DNA of 64,000 nt from an uncultured Prevotellaceae bacterium (GCA_900313615.1 OMRP01000001.1:124001-188000); one strand, 5' to 3'; positions 41,045-49,696 are shown, numbered from the stretch's first letter. The notes: generated by a model not told the origin, from the sequence alone. Translations and numbers: made by a program.

Positions 41045-42904
41045 ATGAAACGGTTTGTCATTGCTTTTGTGTTGGCTGTGTCGTGGAGCCTGTCAGCCAT
41101 GGCACAGCAGGTAGATGTGGTGGTGCTCAACCATTCCACATCGGTGACGGTCGACGACAAGGGAGTAATGGTGTGTCGTCAGACACAGTCCCACAAATTG
41201 ATGAGTTCGAGAGGAGCCTGGGGGGCTGGCTGGGCCATTGAAGTGGACAAGAACACCAAACTGTTGGATTTCTCCGGCATCATTTCCGATGTGAGTGGCG
41301 CCGTGTTAAGGAAACTGAAGAAAGGCGACTTGAAATCGACGCAACTATCCAGTGGACTGGCCGACGATATAACCACCCTTTATCTTGATGTCACCCCACC
41401 GTCCTATCCCTGCGTGATAACATATTCATTCACCATCCAGCGCAACGACGGCGTGTTGTCCTATCCTCTGTTTCAGCCCATCACCCGTCCAAAAATGTCT
41501 CTGGTACACGCTGATTACACTCTTACGCTACCAGCCACACAGTCATGCCGTTGGCATGTGGTCAATATTGACAGACAGGTGGAGGAACGTATTGACGAGA
41601 AAGGCAGGAAAGTATACACCATTGCTTGTGACGACGTGGAGCCGTTGGCTGATTTGAAATTCGCCCCCGAATTTGACAGCATGGTGCCAGCGGCTTATTT
41701 TGCTCCCACTACTTTTGCTTATGACCAATGGAAAGGAGACATGTCGTCATGGCGTTCCTTTGGCCTTTGGCACAGCCATCTCATGGAAGGCAGGCAGACG
41801 CTTCCCGACAATTTGAAAGCACTACTCCACCAAATGACAGACACCTGCCGTACCATGCTGTCAAAAGTCAACCAGACCTACCGTTTGCTACAGCAAAACA
41901 CTCGATATGTAAGTATACAATTGGGTGTTGGAGGATACCAGCCCTTCTCCGCGGAGGAAGTGTGGCGTACGGGTTTTGGCGACTGTAAGGGACTGTCCAA
42001 TCTCATGGTGGCCATGCTGAAGGAGGTGGGCGTGCCCGCGCAATATGTCATTATCGGGACAGACCAAAGTCGGCTTTTCCCAGACTTTTCCAATGCCAAC
42101 CAATTCAACCATGCCATAGCTATGGCACCCCTTGCGGGTGATACCTTATGGATAGAATGTACCAACCAGCACATTCCCTTAGGTTACATACACAGTCATA
42201 TAGCCGGTCACGACGCCTTGGTCATCACATCGCAGGGAGGCCGCATGGTCCGTCTTCCTCAATATGATGAACGTGACAATGTGATACACTCAAATATGGT
42301 GGTGGCTATGCATCCTGATGGCAATGCGGACGTGGACTGGACCTTCTCCGCAGCCTGTGTGATGTATGAGCAATTCCAGTCATTGGCCTTCGCAGATGAT
42401 AATGAGCGTAAGGCCAAGATGAAAGGGCTGATGAAAATCAACCAAGGCACGATAGAGGAATTGATGATGGAGGAACGTTGTGGCGATGGTCGTCATCCCG
42501 TTTTGTTTGCTCGATGCAAGAGCAAGGTGGAAAAAATGGCTTCGGTTACGGGGCAGCGTTTGTTCCTTCAACTTGTTCCCCTTGACATGTCGTTCCCCGA
42601 CCTGCCCGACGGCAACCGTGATGTGGCTATAGAAGTGGATATGGGGCGTTCTGTCGAGATGCAGATGGACATTGTGCTGCCCGAGGGATATGTGGTTGAG
42701 GCGGCACCCATGCCCATGAAGGTGGAATCACCTTTCGGCACGTCCTCCTTTGAAGTGAAAGAAGAGGGTGGACATCTATTTGTGACCCACCACATCGTTT
42801 TGCACAGCGGAGTATTTCCAGCCAATAGTTATGGCGAATTCCGGGCGTTTTTCCGCACCGTCGCTTTGGCCTACTCACAGAAAGTGGTGCTGAAGAGGGG
42901 ATAA
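41045..42904 (+). CDS. Exported DUF3857/transglutaminase-like protein with intact active site
   Basis: A 619-residue secreted protein; signal peptide MKRFVIAFVLAVSWSLSAMA followed by QQ. The N-terminal DUF3857 domain is followed by a transglutaminase/protease-like core with GDCKG (Cys314), FNHAIA (His356) and WIECTN (acidic Glu373), a plausible Cys-His-acid triad. A C-terminal beta domain follows. It is the active partner of the pair. The substrate is unknown; it may process or cross-link peptides in the periplasm. The stop codon lies inside the left arm of the terminator that separates it from the minus-strand operon. Confidence 0.82.
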   Translation: MKRFVIAFVLAVSWSLSAMAQQVDVVVLNHSTSVTVDDKGVMVCRQTQSHKLMSSRGAWGAGWAIEVDKNTKLLDFSGIISDVSGAVLRKLKKGDLKSTQLSSGLADDITTLYLDVTPPSYPCVITYSFTIQRNDGVLSYPLFQPITRPKMSLVHADYTLTLPATQSCRWHVVNIDRQVEERIDEKGRKVYTIACDDVEPLADLKFAPEFDSMVPAAYFAPTTFAYDQWKGDMSSWRSFGLWHSHLMEGRQTLPDNLKALLHQMTDTCRTMLSKVNQTYRLLQQNTRYVSIQLGVGGYQPFSAEEVWRTGFGDCKGLSNLMVAMLKEVGVPAQYVIIGTDQSRLFPDFSNANQFNHAIAMAPLAGDTLWIECTNQHIPLGYIHSHIAGHDALVITSQGGRMVRLPQYDERDNVIHSNMVVAMHPDGNADVDWTFSAACVMYEQFQSLAFADDNERKAKMKGLMKINQGTIEELMMEERCGDGRHPVLFARCKSKVEKMASVTGQRLFLQLVPLDMSFPDLPDGNRDVAIEVDMGRSVEMQMDIVLPEGYVVEAAPMPMKVESPFGTSSFEVKEEGGHLFVTHHIVLHSGVFPANSYGEFRAFFRTVALAYSQKVVLKRG

Positions 42905-42931
42905 CAATACTATTTGTTATTTTCCTTTTTT
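42901..42931. terminator. Terminator overlapping both convergent stop codons
   Basis: ataacaa (42901-42907) and ttgttat (42914-42920), followed on the plus strand by tttccttttttc. The stem contains the stops of both the plus gene (ending 42904) and the minus gene (ending 42917). Confidence 0.65.
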
Positions 42932-43378
42932 CTGACTACCGCTTGTTGTGCTTTTCTTGGTACTTTTTTTCGTACTTTTTTTCGTACTCTTTTTTTGCTT
43001 CGCCTTGGCTTGGGCAGCTTCGGCCTGTGCCGCATTCCATGCAGCATATTCGCGGTCCAGCGCTTTGGCGTATTTCTGGTTGTTGGCGCGTTTCATGAAG
43101 GCAAAGGTGCCAACAAGAACAGCCAACAACAAGATGATGATGCCGGGCTTCCAAAGTGAAGCCGGTCCTTTCTTCATGCCGTAGGCGGAAGAAGAAGCGG
43201 TGCGCGACGCTCCCTGTCCCTTAGGATAAGGAGTGCCGCACACCGGGCATTTCAGGATTCCCCGTTGCCGAATGGTACCGCAACGCTCACAATAATGAAC
43301 GTCGCTGAGCGAGGCACCGCATTTGTCGCAATAGTCGGAGCCTTTGGCCACCGTCTTATGGCAATAGGGGCATTTCAT
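42917..43378 (-). CDS. Zinc-ribbon membrane protein with lysine-rich tail
   Basis: A 153-residue protein. It starts with two zinc ribbons, CPYCHKTVAKGSDYCDKC and CERCGTIRQRGILKCPVC, then a single transmembrane helix (GIIILLLAVLVGTFAFM) and a charged tail ending in repeats of KKSTKKSTKKST. It is third in a minus-strand operon with an SPFH protein; its ATG directly abuts the stop of the gene before it. It is likely a membrane-associated adaptor; biochemical function unknown. Confidence 0.72.
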   Translation of the reverse strand: MKCPYCHKTVAKGSDYCDKCGASLSDVHYCERCGTIRQRGILKCPVCGTPYPKGQGASRTASSSAYGMKKGPASLWKPGIIILLLAVLVGTFAFMKRANNQKYAKALDREYAAWNAAQAEAAQAKAKQKKSTKKSTKKSTKKSTTSGSQKKGK

Positions 43379-44440
43379 CTATTGTTGTTGCTGCATGAAG
43401 CGTTGTGCCGCTTGGTCGCGGAAGGAACGCGAGGCTTTCAGTATTTGGCCGCGACGGACGAAATAGAAGATGATGGTGGCCAATGAGGCGATGCCTCCCA
43501 CGGCAGCCACAATACTTGCGATGCTTACCTTGGCAGCCAATAGGATGATGCCTAACAGCAAGATGGCCAATGACATCCAAATGGACCAATTATATTTGTT
43601 CACCTCGTCTTTTTCACTTTGGTCGATAGGAGCAGTGAGACTGTGGGTTGTGCCCAAACCGTCCATCATGAAGTAATACTGCGTGTCGCGGTAGAAATAG
43701 TAGATGAACCAAAAGGGAACGAGCACTAACTGACCTTGATTCATCAGTTGGGGGAACACGCTCCAATTAAGGTCATGAACACTTCCTCCAGCCGCGTCTT
43801 TCACACCTGCTTCCGCTTGGCGGTGTACTTCTTGGTTGCCGTAACGCTGCCACATGGCATTCTTGTCGGTATTGGCTTCCATGGTGATATAGTCGGCATT
43901 TTCTGCACCAAGCACACTGAGGTCGAAACCTTGCGTGAAATTTTGGTTGAAGGTGATTACGCGGGCAAAGTTCTGCAACTCTGGCGGTATGTCATTGCCT
44001 TCGTAGGCCAGACAGAAAAACGAGAAATTGCCTCCTGCCATGCCATTGACGAATCGCTCGCGCGATTTCGTCTCTCCATTATCTTGATAGCGGTCGGTCA
44101 CCTTGCCATTCCAGTTGGCTTGGTATACGCCTTCAAACAGGTACATGGGCAAATAGGCCTTCATCACATTGTCGGTCTTCATGTAGTCGAAAATGTCGCG
44201 AGGCACGTAATTGCGCTTGATAAGTGCTTTTAGCAGTTGCTGTCCGAAGTCATAATCCTGTGTCTGGAAGGGGATAATCCTTTCAGGAGTGGGCATGTTG
44301 CGTTGTACGGCCATGGCTGCCGGATTCTGCAGCACGGAGTGGCAATACGGACATTCCACTGTCTGTTTGAAACGGTTGAACTGGCTGATGTTCGCCCCAC
44401 AATTGGGGCATCTCACTTGTTGTAGTTCTAATGTTGCCAT
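43379..44440 (-). CDS. Zinc-ribbon membrane protein (TFIIB-type ribbon, SPFH operon partner)
   Basis: A 353-residue protein. N-terminal zinc ribbon CPNCGANISQF with CPYCHSVLQ, a soluble beta-rich middle of about 200 residues, one hydrophobic segment near residue 235 (LVLVPFWFIYYFY) and two more near 290-330 (MSLAILLLGIILLAA, GIASLATIIFYFV). Similar proteins are often next to YdjI-like SPFH genes and are sometimes mislabelled as helicase because of the ribbon. It starts 2 bases after the stop of the SPFH gene, so translation is coupled. Confidence 0.72.
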   Translation of the reverse strand: MATLELQQVRCPNCGANISQFNRFKQTVECPYCHSVLQNPAAMAVQRNMPTPERIIPFQTQDYDFGQQLLKALIKRNYVPRDIFDYMKTDNVMKAYLPMYLFEGVYQANWNGKVTDRYQDNGETKSRERFVNGMAGGNFSFFCLAYEGNDIPPELQNFARVITFNQNFTQGFDLSVLGAENADYITMEANTDKNAMWQRYGNQEVHRQAEAGVKDAAGGSVHDLNWSVFPQLMNQGQLVLVPFWFIYYFYRDTQYYFMMDGLGTTHSLTAPIDQSEKDEVNKYNWSIWMSLAILLLGIILLAAKVSIASIVAAVGGIASLATIIFYFVRRGQILKASRSFRDQAAQRFMQQQQ

Positions 44441-44442
44441 TT

Positions 44443-45795
44443 TTATATCATTTTACTCAATATCTCGTTTTTAACAGCATCATATTCAGCCTGTTGAATG
44501 AGTCCAGCGTCAAGCATCTGCTTGAGTTTAGTGAGCCGTACCATGGGGTCTTCTGCTGCAGCCTGGGGTGCCTGTTGGGGTTGTTGTGGCGTCGGTGCTT
44601 GTTGTTGCGGCGGGTACTGTTGGTAACCTTGTTGCCCCTGTTGTGGCGGGTACTGCTGATACCCCTGTTGTCCTTGTTGCGGCGTATATTGCTGGTAACC
44701 GGGTTGTCCTGGCTGCGGTGGGTATTGTTGATACCCGGGTTGCCCTGGCTGCGGTGGGTATTGTTGATACCCGGGTTGCCCCTGCTGAGGGGGATACTGC
44801 TGATAACCGGGTTGACCCTGCTGCGGTGGATACTGCTGTCCGGGTTGTCCCTGCACGCCTTGGAAAGCGTTTTGCGCCATTTGCCCGAAGGCTCCACCGG
44901 TGGCCATGCCCATACTCAGACCCATGCCTACGCCCATCATGCTGCCTACGGCACTGTCGCCACCTTGTGTGCTTACGCCGTGTGCCATGTCGGCCATGAT
45001 GTCCATGCCCTTGATGGTGCGGTAGTCCTGACCCATAAGGTCGAACTCGCGTTTCTTGGCGTATGCCTGTTCGAGAAGTTGACGGTTGGGGTCGTCTTCG
45101 GGAATGTCCATCGCGGAGATGGTGAATTGTGCCAAACCAATACCATATTCACCCAACATCTCTTGGATGGCAGGGGTAATCTGTGTGGCAAACTCATCCA
45201 TAGCGGCACATACGCCCAGCAACTCTTCATTCTGTGCCTTCAGTCCCTTGGCGATGGCTGACTTGATTTTCTGTTGGAACTCGTTGCTGAAATAACGCTC
45301 AATGTCGTTGGGTTCAAACTTCGACACGTTACTACCCATAAGGGTGGTGAGGAACTTCACACTGTCGTCAATCTTTACCTTGTAACTGCCGCGTGCCTTG
45401 ATGCTCGTGGCAATGCCCTGTACTGGGTCACGCAACTGTATGGGCGAAGAGGTGCCCCACAACAATTCCATCGTGGTGGCCTTGCGCACGAAATAGACAA
45501 AGCAGTTGAAGGTACTGATGCCTCCGCTGAGCATGTTGCGCAAGCGGGAGAGAAACACGTAGTTCTCTGTCTTCAGTACGTGACGGCCGTTCTGGAAAAC
45601 AGCCACCACTTCGCCATCTTTCACAAAAATGGCTTCTTCGCCAGGGTTGACGGTCAGGACGGAATGGGTATTGAAATCTTCTTCGGGTTGCTTCCAGATG
45701 AGCACTCCAGCAGGAGAAGTGTTTTTCAGCGACTCAAGTATATGTTTCTTGCCGCCTTGATAAGCCGATTCATTCGGATTGCGGAATAATCCCAT
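44443..45795 (-). CDS. SPFH-domain (YdjI/virion-core-like) protein with Gln/Pro tandem repeats and SHOCT end
   Basis: A 450-residue cytosolic or membrane-associated scaffold protein. Residues 1-260 are an SPFH/YdjI domain (VLIWKQPEEDFN, GTSSPIQLRDPVQGIATSIK, ISAMDIPEDDPNRQLLEQAY). A Gly/Met-rich linker (GSMMGVGMGLSMGMATGGA) follows, then residues about 315-405 are Gln/Pro/Gly/Tyr repeats of 12-13 residues such as PPQPGQPGYQQY. The last 35 residues are a SHOCT helix pair (LTKLKQMLDAGLIQQAEYD). It heads the operon with two zinc-ribbon proteins. B. subtilis YdjI works with the PspA-type membrane-stress system, so an envelope-stress role is an inference. Confidence 0.82.
   Translation of the reverse strand: MGLFRNPNESAYQGGKKHILESLKNTSPAGVLIWKQPEEDFNTHSVLTVNPGEEAIFVKDGEVVAVFQNGRHVLKTENYVFLSRLRNMLSGGISTFNCFVYFVRKATTMELLWGTSSPIQLRDPVQGIATSIKARGSYKVKIDDSVKFLTTLMGSNVSKFEPNDIERYFSNEFQQKIKSAIAKGLKAQNEELLGVCAAMDEFATQITPAIQEMLGEYGIGLAQFTISAMDIPEDDPNRQLLEQAYAKKREFDLMGQDYRTIKGMDIMADMAHGVSTQGGDSAVGSMMGVGMGLSMGMATGGAFGQMAQNAFQGVQGQPGQQYPPQQGQPGYQQYPPQQGQPGYQQYPPQPGQPGYQQYPPQPGQPGYQQYTPQQGQQGYQQYPPQQGQQGYQQYPPQQQAPTPQQPQQAPQAAAEDPMVRLTKLKQMLDAGLIQQAEYDAVKNEILSKMI
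44600..44850. repeat. Tandem repeat encoding the Gln/Pro/Gly/Tyr linker
   Basis: Degenerate 36-39-base units, with two adjacent units nearly identical around 44710-44785 (ggctgcggtgggtattgttg). Copy number is likely to vary between strains. Confidence 0.7.
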
Positions 45796-45834
45796 GGTTT
45801 TGTTCTTTTAGTTATTGATTTAGGAATTTTGGGA

Positions 45835-45930
45835 GTTTAGAAGTTAAGAATTAAAAGCTAGGAGTTAAGAAAAATGCCTGAGGGGTATTCTCTTGCTCCT
45901 TGCTCACTGCTCCTTGCCCCTTATATTAGG
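45835..45930. repeat. Low-complexity intergenic repeat (aagttaagaatt / cttgctccttgccc type)
   Basis: Includes gtattctcttgctccttgc (45885-45903), found identically at 48313-48331. It lies upstream of the SPFH operon. Confidence 0.65.
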
Positions 45931-45932
45931 TG

Positions 45933-45940
45933 CAAAAGTA
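45933..45940 (-). promoter_or_regulatory. -7 box of the SPFH/zinc-ribbon operon
   Basis: TACTTTTG on the minus strand, 137 bases before the SPFH start. No -33 match is seen. Confidence 0.4.
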
Positions 45941-46003
45941 CGAATTATTTCTCTCTTTTTTACATATTTCAATAAAATATTTATTTGCGTGAGGATTTTT
46001 TAT

Positions 46004-46011
46004 TAACTTTG
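46004..46011 (+). promoter_or_regulatory. -7 box of the LysM/GrpE-like operon
   Basis: TAACTTTG, with TTTG at 45984-45987, a short 16-base spacing. The start codon is 75 bases downstream. Confidence 0.5.
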
Positions 46012-46086
46012 CAGCGGAAAAATGAACATGTGGCCGTACAACACGTTTGTGGGGCCGCGTAAACTGTATTAACAAGCCAAATCTGT

Positions 46087-46719
46087 ATGAGACAACATTT
46101 CACATGTCCCGTGTGTGGCAAGGACATCGAAAATTTCGCCGATGTGAACGATCCAAAATGTCCTAACTGCGGGAGCGAACTGAAGATATACCAACTGCTA
46201 GACGACCTGCGGGAGGAACAGGTGGCCAAACGCAATATATGGAAGCCCATAGCCATCATCGCCATCGTGGCCGCCGTGCTCTTTGCTCTGCTTAGCGCAT
46301 CGGGTGGTGGCAAGGCTGCTGAAAACAAAATGGTGGCACAGTTGCGAGACTCCATCAAGAGTCTGCAGGAGAATGTGAATGACCTGCAGCGCCAACTCAA
46401 TCCGTCACTCAAGGCTCCTGTAACACCAGGAGCAGAGGATGCCAAGACTTCGGCACCGGCACCTGCAGCCGAACAGTCGACAACACAGCAAACTGATGCC
46501 TCCAAACCACAGCCATCACAGGAGCAAGCACAATCTGCATCCACTCCGGCACCCAAGGGAAAGAAATATTACGTCATTCAGAAAGGTGATAATTTCTCAA
46601 GAATCAGCACCAAACTCTATGGCAATGCCAGTCATGTGGATGAGATTGCCAAACTAAACGGCAAGAAAAAGTCGAACAACCTCACCGTGGGCGACTCGCT
46701 TATCGTGTATGAACCGTAA
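46087..46719 (+). CDS. Zinc-ribbon, single-pass membrane protein with C-terminal LysM domain
   Basis: A 210-residue protein in three parts: a zinc ribbon (CPVCGKDIENF with CPNCGSELK), a transmembrane helix (PIAIIAIVAAVLFALLSA, residues about 54-71) followed by a short coiled coil and a Pro/Ala/Gln-rich linker, and a LysM domain (YYVIQKGDNFSRISTKLYGN, then LTVGDSLIVYE). The ribbon would be cytosolic and the LysM periplasmic, where it can bind peptidoglycan. It is upstream of a GrpE-like gene by 24 bases, and divergent from the zinc-ribbon/SPFH operon. Confidence 0.82.
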   Translation: MRQHFTCPVCGKDIENFADVNDPKCPNCGSELKIYQLLDDLREEQVAKRNIWKPIAIIAIVAAVLFALLSASGGGKAAENKMVAQLRDSIKSLQENVNDLQRQLNPSLKAPVTPGAEDAKTSAPAPAAEQSTTQQTDASKPQPSQEQAQSASTPAPKGKKYYVIQKGDNFSRISTKLYGNASHVDEIAKLNGKKKSNNLTVGDSLIVYEP

Positions 46720-46743
46720 TAATCATTATTTTCAGAAGTAAAA

Positions 46744-47190
46744 ATGGGACTTAGTACAATCACTGAGATAGCAGGCCTGGTGGCCAAACTCCAAAATGAG
46801 AATCTTGCGCTTATCCACCGCAACGAGAGGCAGAGCAAGCAGAATGAAGATAAAATCAACGAGATACTTGCCGACTTCCTCGAAGTGGTAGACACTTTCG
46901 ATTGGGCGGAAGACACTATCAAGCAGCGTGGACTGGACCAAAGCCAAATTTCCACCAAGGCCATCACCCGTCTGCTCGCCGCCAAAACCAAGACACTGGC
47001 GGTACTTGAGCGCCATGGGGTGAAGAAAATAGATTTTCCCGACAATATGTACGATGAACGTTTCTGTAACGTGGTAGGTACGGAGCGTGACTCTTCGCAG
47101 AAGTCTGGTGCCATCGTCGCCATCAAGAAAGATGGATATATTCGAGGCGACCATGTGTTGCGCTTGGCTGAAGTGGTGGTCTATCGTTGA
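46744..47190 (+). CDS. Divergent GrpE-like nucleotide exchange factor
   Basis: A 148-residue cytosolic protein. The first half is a long helix (LVAKLQNENLALIHRNERQS), as in the GrpE coiled coil. The second half matches the GrpE beta domain, with GVKKIDFPDNMYDERFCNVV and the terminal IKKDGYIRGDHVLRLAEVVV, which parallels the GY..gR.LRpA.V.V end of GrpE. It is shorter and more divergent than the housekeeping GrpE. It probably serves a specialised Hsp70-like partner that is not in this window. Co-transcribed with the LysM gene and followed by a terminator. Confidence 0.62.
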   Translation: MGLSTITEIAGLVAKLQNENLALIHRNERQSKQNEDKINEILADFLEVVDTFDWAEDTIKQRGLDQSQISTKAITRLLAAKTKTLAVLERHGVKKIDFPDNMYDERFCNVVGTERDSSQKSGAIVAIKKDGYIRGDHVLRLAEVVVYR

Positions 47191-47214
47191 AGCAAAGCAT
47201 CATCTATTCATAAA

Positions 47215-47252
47215 AACAGAGGGGGTGGTCATCTTTGACCGCCCCCTCTGTT
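47215..47252. terminator. Strong bidirectional terminator
   Basis: A 17-bp stem with one G-T pair: aacagagggggtggtca (47215-47231) with tgaccgccccctctgtt (47236-47252), loop tctt. It lies between convergent genes. Confidence 0.87.
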
Positions 47253-47280
47253 TGTTTCGTATCGAAGTGGTGTTTGCTGG

Positions 47281-48246
47281 TTATTGGATGGGAGCGAAGC
47301 TCTCGCTAATGAATGGCAAGCAGATGAACAGTCCCGAATGCCAGTACTGCCAAGAATGAGTACCCTTGCGAATCTGTTTTTTGTAGGGGATTCCCGCACG
47401 GTCCATGGCGGCCATAAACTCTTGGTTCTTCTTCAGTAGGAAGTCACGGTCTCCGCAGTCCACATACCAACGGATGGTCTTCATTTTAGCTATGGTGGCG
47501 GCGTCGGCACGACGGATGAATTTCGAACAACTCAGTTCTCCCACTTTGGCGCTCATGATGCCCACCTTGCTATTGGGACCAGCCTTATGACCGGGTAGGG
47601 GCACAATGTCCATCAGTGCACTCATAGCATAGCAAGCACAGAACATGTCGGGATAGCGCTGGCAGAAACTAGTGGCAGCACCGCCGCCCATTGACAGTCC
47701 AGCAGCGGCACGATGACCGCGGTCGGTATATACGCGATATTCTCTTTCAATGAATGGCACGAACTCTTTGAAGAAGAAATCTTCATAGTTCCATCCGCGC
47801 ATATTAAAATAGCCGTTCCAGTCTTTATTAGCCTCACCACCGGCTAAGGGGGTAACGATGACCATCTCGCAGGCCTTGCCCTGTGCCACCAAGGTGTCCA
47901 TCACCTCTTTTAGGTGTCCACGGGTGGTCCAGCAGTAGTTGTCGTCGAGCATGCCATGGAGCAAATAGAGAATAGGGAACTTCCGTTCTGGGTCCACATC
48001 ATAACTCTTGGGCAGATAGACGGTATAGGTGCGGTCGGCACCGAGGATGTTGCTGTGGTATGTGGCGTTGACGATGCGGCTCTTGCCTTCTTTTGGCGTC
48101 TTCTTCGCCTGTGGTGCCTGGACAACGGTGTCCTGCACGGCACTGCCATTGGCAGTTGCGTCACCAGATTCTTGTTTTGCTTTGTCCAGGGCGCAAGATG
48201 TCAAAGCGCCCATCAGGATGGCTAATGATAATAATAGTCGTTTCAT
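47281..48246 (-). CDS. Esterase-family lipoprotein (CE1/esterase D-like)
   Basis: A 321-residue lipoprotein; start chosen at ATG 48246 because MKRLLLSLAILMGALTSCAL is a clear lipoprotein signal (lipobox LTSC). The frame is open to 48453, but that part crosses the intergenic repeat and the end of the next gene. An alpha/beta hydrolase: ILYLLHGMLDD (oxyanion side), the nucleophile elbow GLSMGGGAA, and a late GTHSWQYW supplying His. It resembles feruloyl/acetylxylan esterases of CE1, so plant-polysaccharide ester cleavage is likely but unproven. Probably co-transcribed with the upstream thioredoxin-hydrolase fusion. Confidence 0.85.
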   Translation of the reverse strand: MKRLLLSLAILMGALTSCALDKAKQESGDATANGSAVQDTVVQAPQAKKTPKEGKSRIVNATYHSNILGADRTYTVYLPKSYDVDPERKFPILYLLHGMLDDNYCWTTRGHLKEVMDTLVAQGKACEMVIVTPLAGGEANKDWNGYFNMRGWNYEDFFFKEFVPFIEREYRVYTDRGHRAAAGLSMGGGAATSFCQRYPDMFCACYAMSALMDIVPLPGHKAGPNSKVGIMSAKVGELSCSKFIRRADAATIAKMKTIRWYVDCGDRDFLLKKNQEFMAAMDRAGIPYKKQIRKGTHSWQYWHSGLFICLPFISESFAPIQ

Positions 48247-48299
48247 CTTTATGTGTTTTTGGGAGTTTATATAATTGGCTGTTATAGGGGGTTGGAAAT

Positions 48300-48341
48300 G
48301 ATGTGTTCTGGAGTATTCTCTTGCTCCTTGCCCCTTGCTCC
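48300..48341. repeat. Low-complexity intergenic repeat (gctccttgccccttgctcctt type)
   Basis: Shares 19 identical bases (48313-48331) with the repeat at 45885-45903. It lies between two minus-strand hydrolase genes. Confidence 0.6.
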
Positions 48342-49646
48342 TTACTTTAACTCTTTCACAAGAAAGTCGCTCGTTAGTTGGTCGGCACGGTACACATTGG
48401 GGGCGAAACCATGATCCAGACCGTCGAGCAGTTCCCACTCGCTGTTGGGCCATTGTTGGTGGAACCGTTCGCCATAGGTGTAGGGCACTACGTGGTCAGC
48501 TGTGCCGTGGATGATGAGTGCCGGACCATGGTATTTGGCAGCAGTTTCGTAGATAGGTAGGTAAAAGGCGCTCTTGATATAATCACGCCCCAGGCGTTTG
48601 CCACCCCACAACTCCACAAACTCCGGTGGGTCAAGGGGATTGTACGTCTTACCCATCGTATTTCCACGGATGGCATCATCGCGTAATACGGCGGCGGGAG
48701 CCAACAGCACGACTGCTTTGAAGGCTTCATCTCCCAAATCACCGGCTGTCATGGCTGCCACCACACCACCTTGGGAATGGCCTACGATGGCAATGTCGCT
48801 GACATAACGCAAGTCGCGTACGTATTCATAAACTTTCTTCGCATCTTCTATCTCGTTAGGTACGGTCATCTGTTGGAAGTCGCCTTCACTCTCGCCATGA
48901 CCATTGAAATCGAAACGGATAGAGGCGATGCCGTGGGCGCACAGACTGTCGGCTGTAATCTCAAACAACGGTCCTTCTTTCGAACCTCCGAAACCATGGC
49001 AGAACATCACCATTGGACATTGCTGACCTTGTGACAGGTTGGGCTTTTGTATAACGGCACGCAACCGTCCCTTGCTGCCGTCAATCCAGATGTTTTCTTT
49101 GGTGCCGATGGGTGATGATGGTGTTACCGTCAGTTCATACAACTTGGCTTCCACTTTATCGGAAACCACAGTCGACAGTACTACCTTGCCCTCGGGATCG
49201 ATGAGGTATAATGAAGGTATCCATTTCACACCATATAGGGGCGATACGGCGGTTTCTTTCCATTTCTTCAGTTCGCTGACCTGTGTATAGGGGATATTGT
49301 ATTTTCGCACCGCCTCTTGCCATGCTGTGGCATTGTCATCGAACGACACGCCCACGAATTCCACACCTTTGCCATGGAAACGGTTGTACATGCGCAATAG
49401 GTTGGGAATGTCTTTGCGGCAGTCGGGACACCATGAAGCCCAGAAATCGAGCACCACATAATGGCCGCGCAACTTACTGAGTTTGAACTTTTTCCCATCC
49501 AACGTCTTCATCTGGAAATCGGGAACCTCTGTCCCTGTCTTGAGTAGGTCGGTGGCATAGCGCCTGTCTGGGTCGTCGGCCATGCCTTGAGCCATAACCA
49601 ACATACTCAAGGTTGCCCAAAAGAGGGTTAAAATTGTTTTCTTCAT
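48342..49646 (-). CDS. Fusion of TlpA-like thioredoxin with an alpha/beta-hydrolase (cinnamoyl-esterase-like)
   Basis: A 434-residue exported protein; signal peptide MKKTILTLFWATLSMLVMAQ. Residues about 38-170 are a TlpA/ResA-type thioredoxin with WCPDC at residues 72-76 and the cis-Pro loop GVKWIPSLYLID. Residues about 185-434 are a serine hydrolase of the cinnamoyl-esterase type: oxyanion FCHGFGGSKEG, nucleophile GHSQGG (Ser291), Asp384 in HGTADHVVPY and His412 in LDHGF. Both catalytic sets look intact. The thioredoxin may maintain disulfides in the hydrolase or its partners; this is speculative. Precedes the CE1-type lipoprotein on the same strand. Confidence 0.88.
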   Translation of the reverse strand: MKKTILTLFWATLSMLVMAQGMADDPDRRYATDLLKTGTEVPDFQMKTLDGKKFKLSKLRGHYVVLDFWASWCPDCRKDIPNLLRMYNRFHGKGVEFVGVSFDDNATAWQEAVRKYNIPYTQVSELKKWKETAVSPLYGVKWIPSLYLIDPEGKVVLSTVVSDKVEAKLYELTVTPSSPIGTKENIWIDGSKGRLRAVIQKPNLSQGQQCPMVMFCHGFGGSKEGPLFEITADSLCAHGIASIRFDFNGHGESEGDFQQMTVPNEIEDAKKVYEYVRDLRYVSDIAIVGHSQGGVVAAMTAGDLGDEAFKAVVLLAPAAVLRDDAIRGNTMGKTYNPLDPPEFVELWGGKRLGRDYIKSAFYLPIYETAAKYHGPALIIHGTADHVVPYTYGERFHQQWPNSEWELLDGLDHGFAPNVYRADQLTSDFLVKELK

Positions 49647-49664
49647 GATTATTTCCTCGTTTTT

Positions 49665-49696
49665 ATTGTTTTTTCGAAATAAATATTTACTTTTGT
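49665..49696 (+). promoter_or_regulatory. Promoter of the small membrane protein
   Basis: TTG at 49665-49667, a 21-base spacer, then TACTTTTG at 49689-49696, 27 bases before ATG 49724. Confidence 0.6.

Noticed and set aside
44568..45261. Plus-strand Leu/Val-rich frames opposite the SPFH gene
   Set aside because: They arise from the tandem Gln/Pro repeats. The SPFH and SHOCT domains on the minus strand are convincing.
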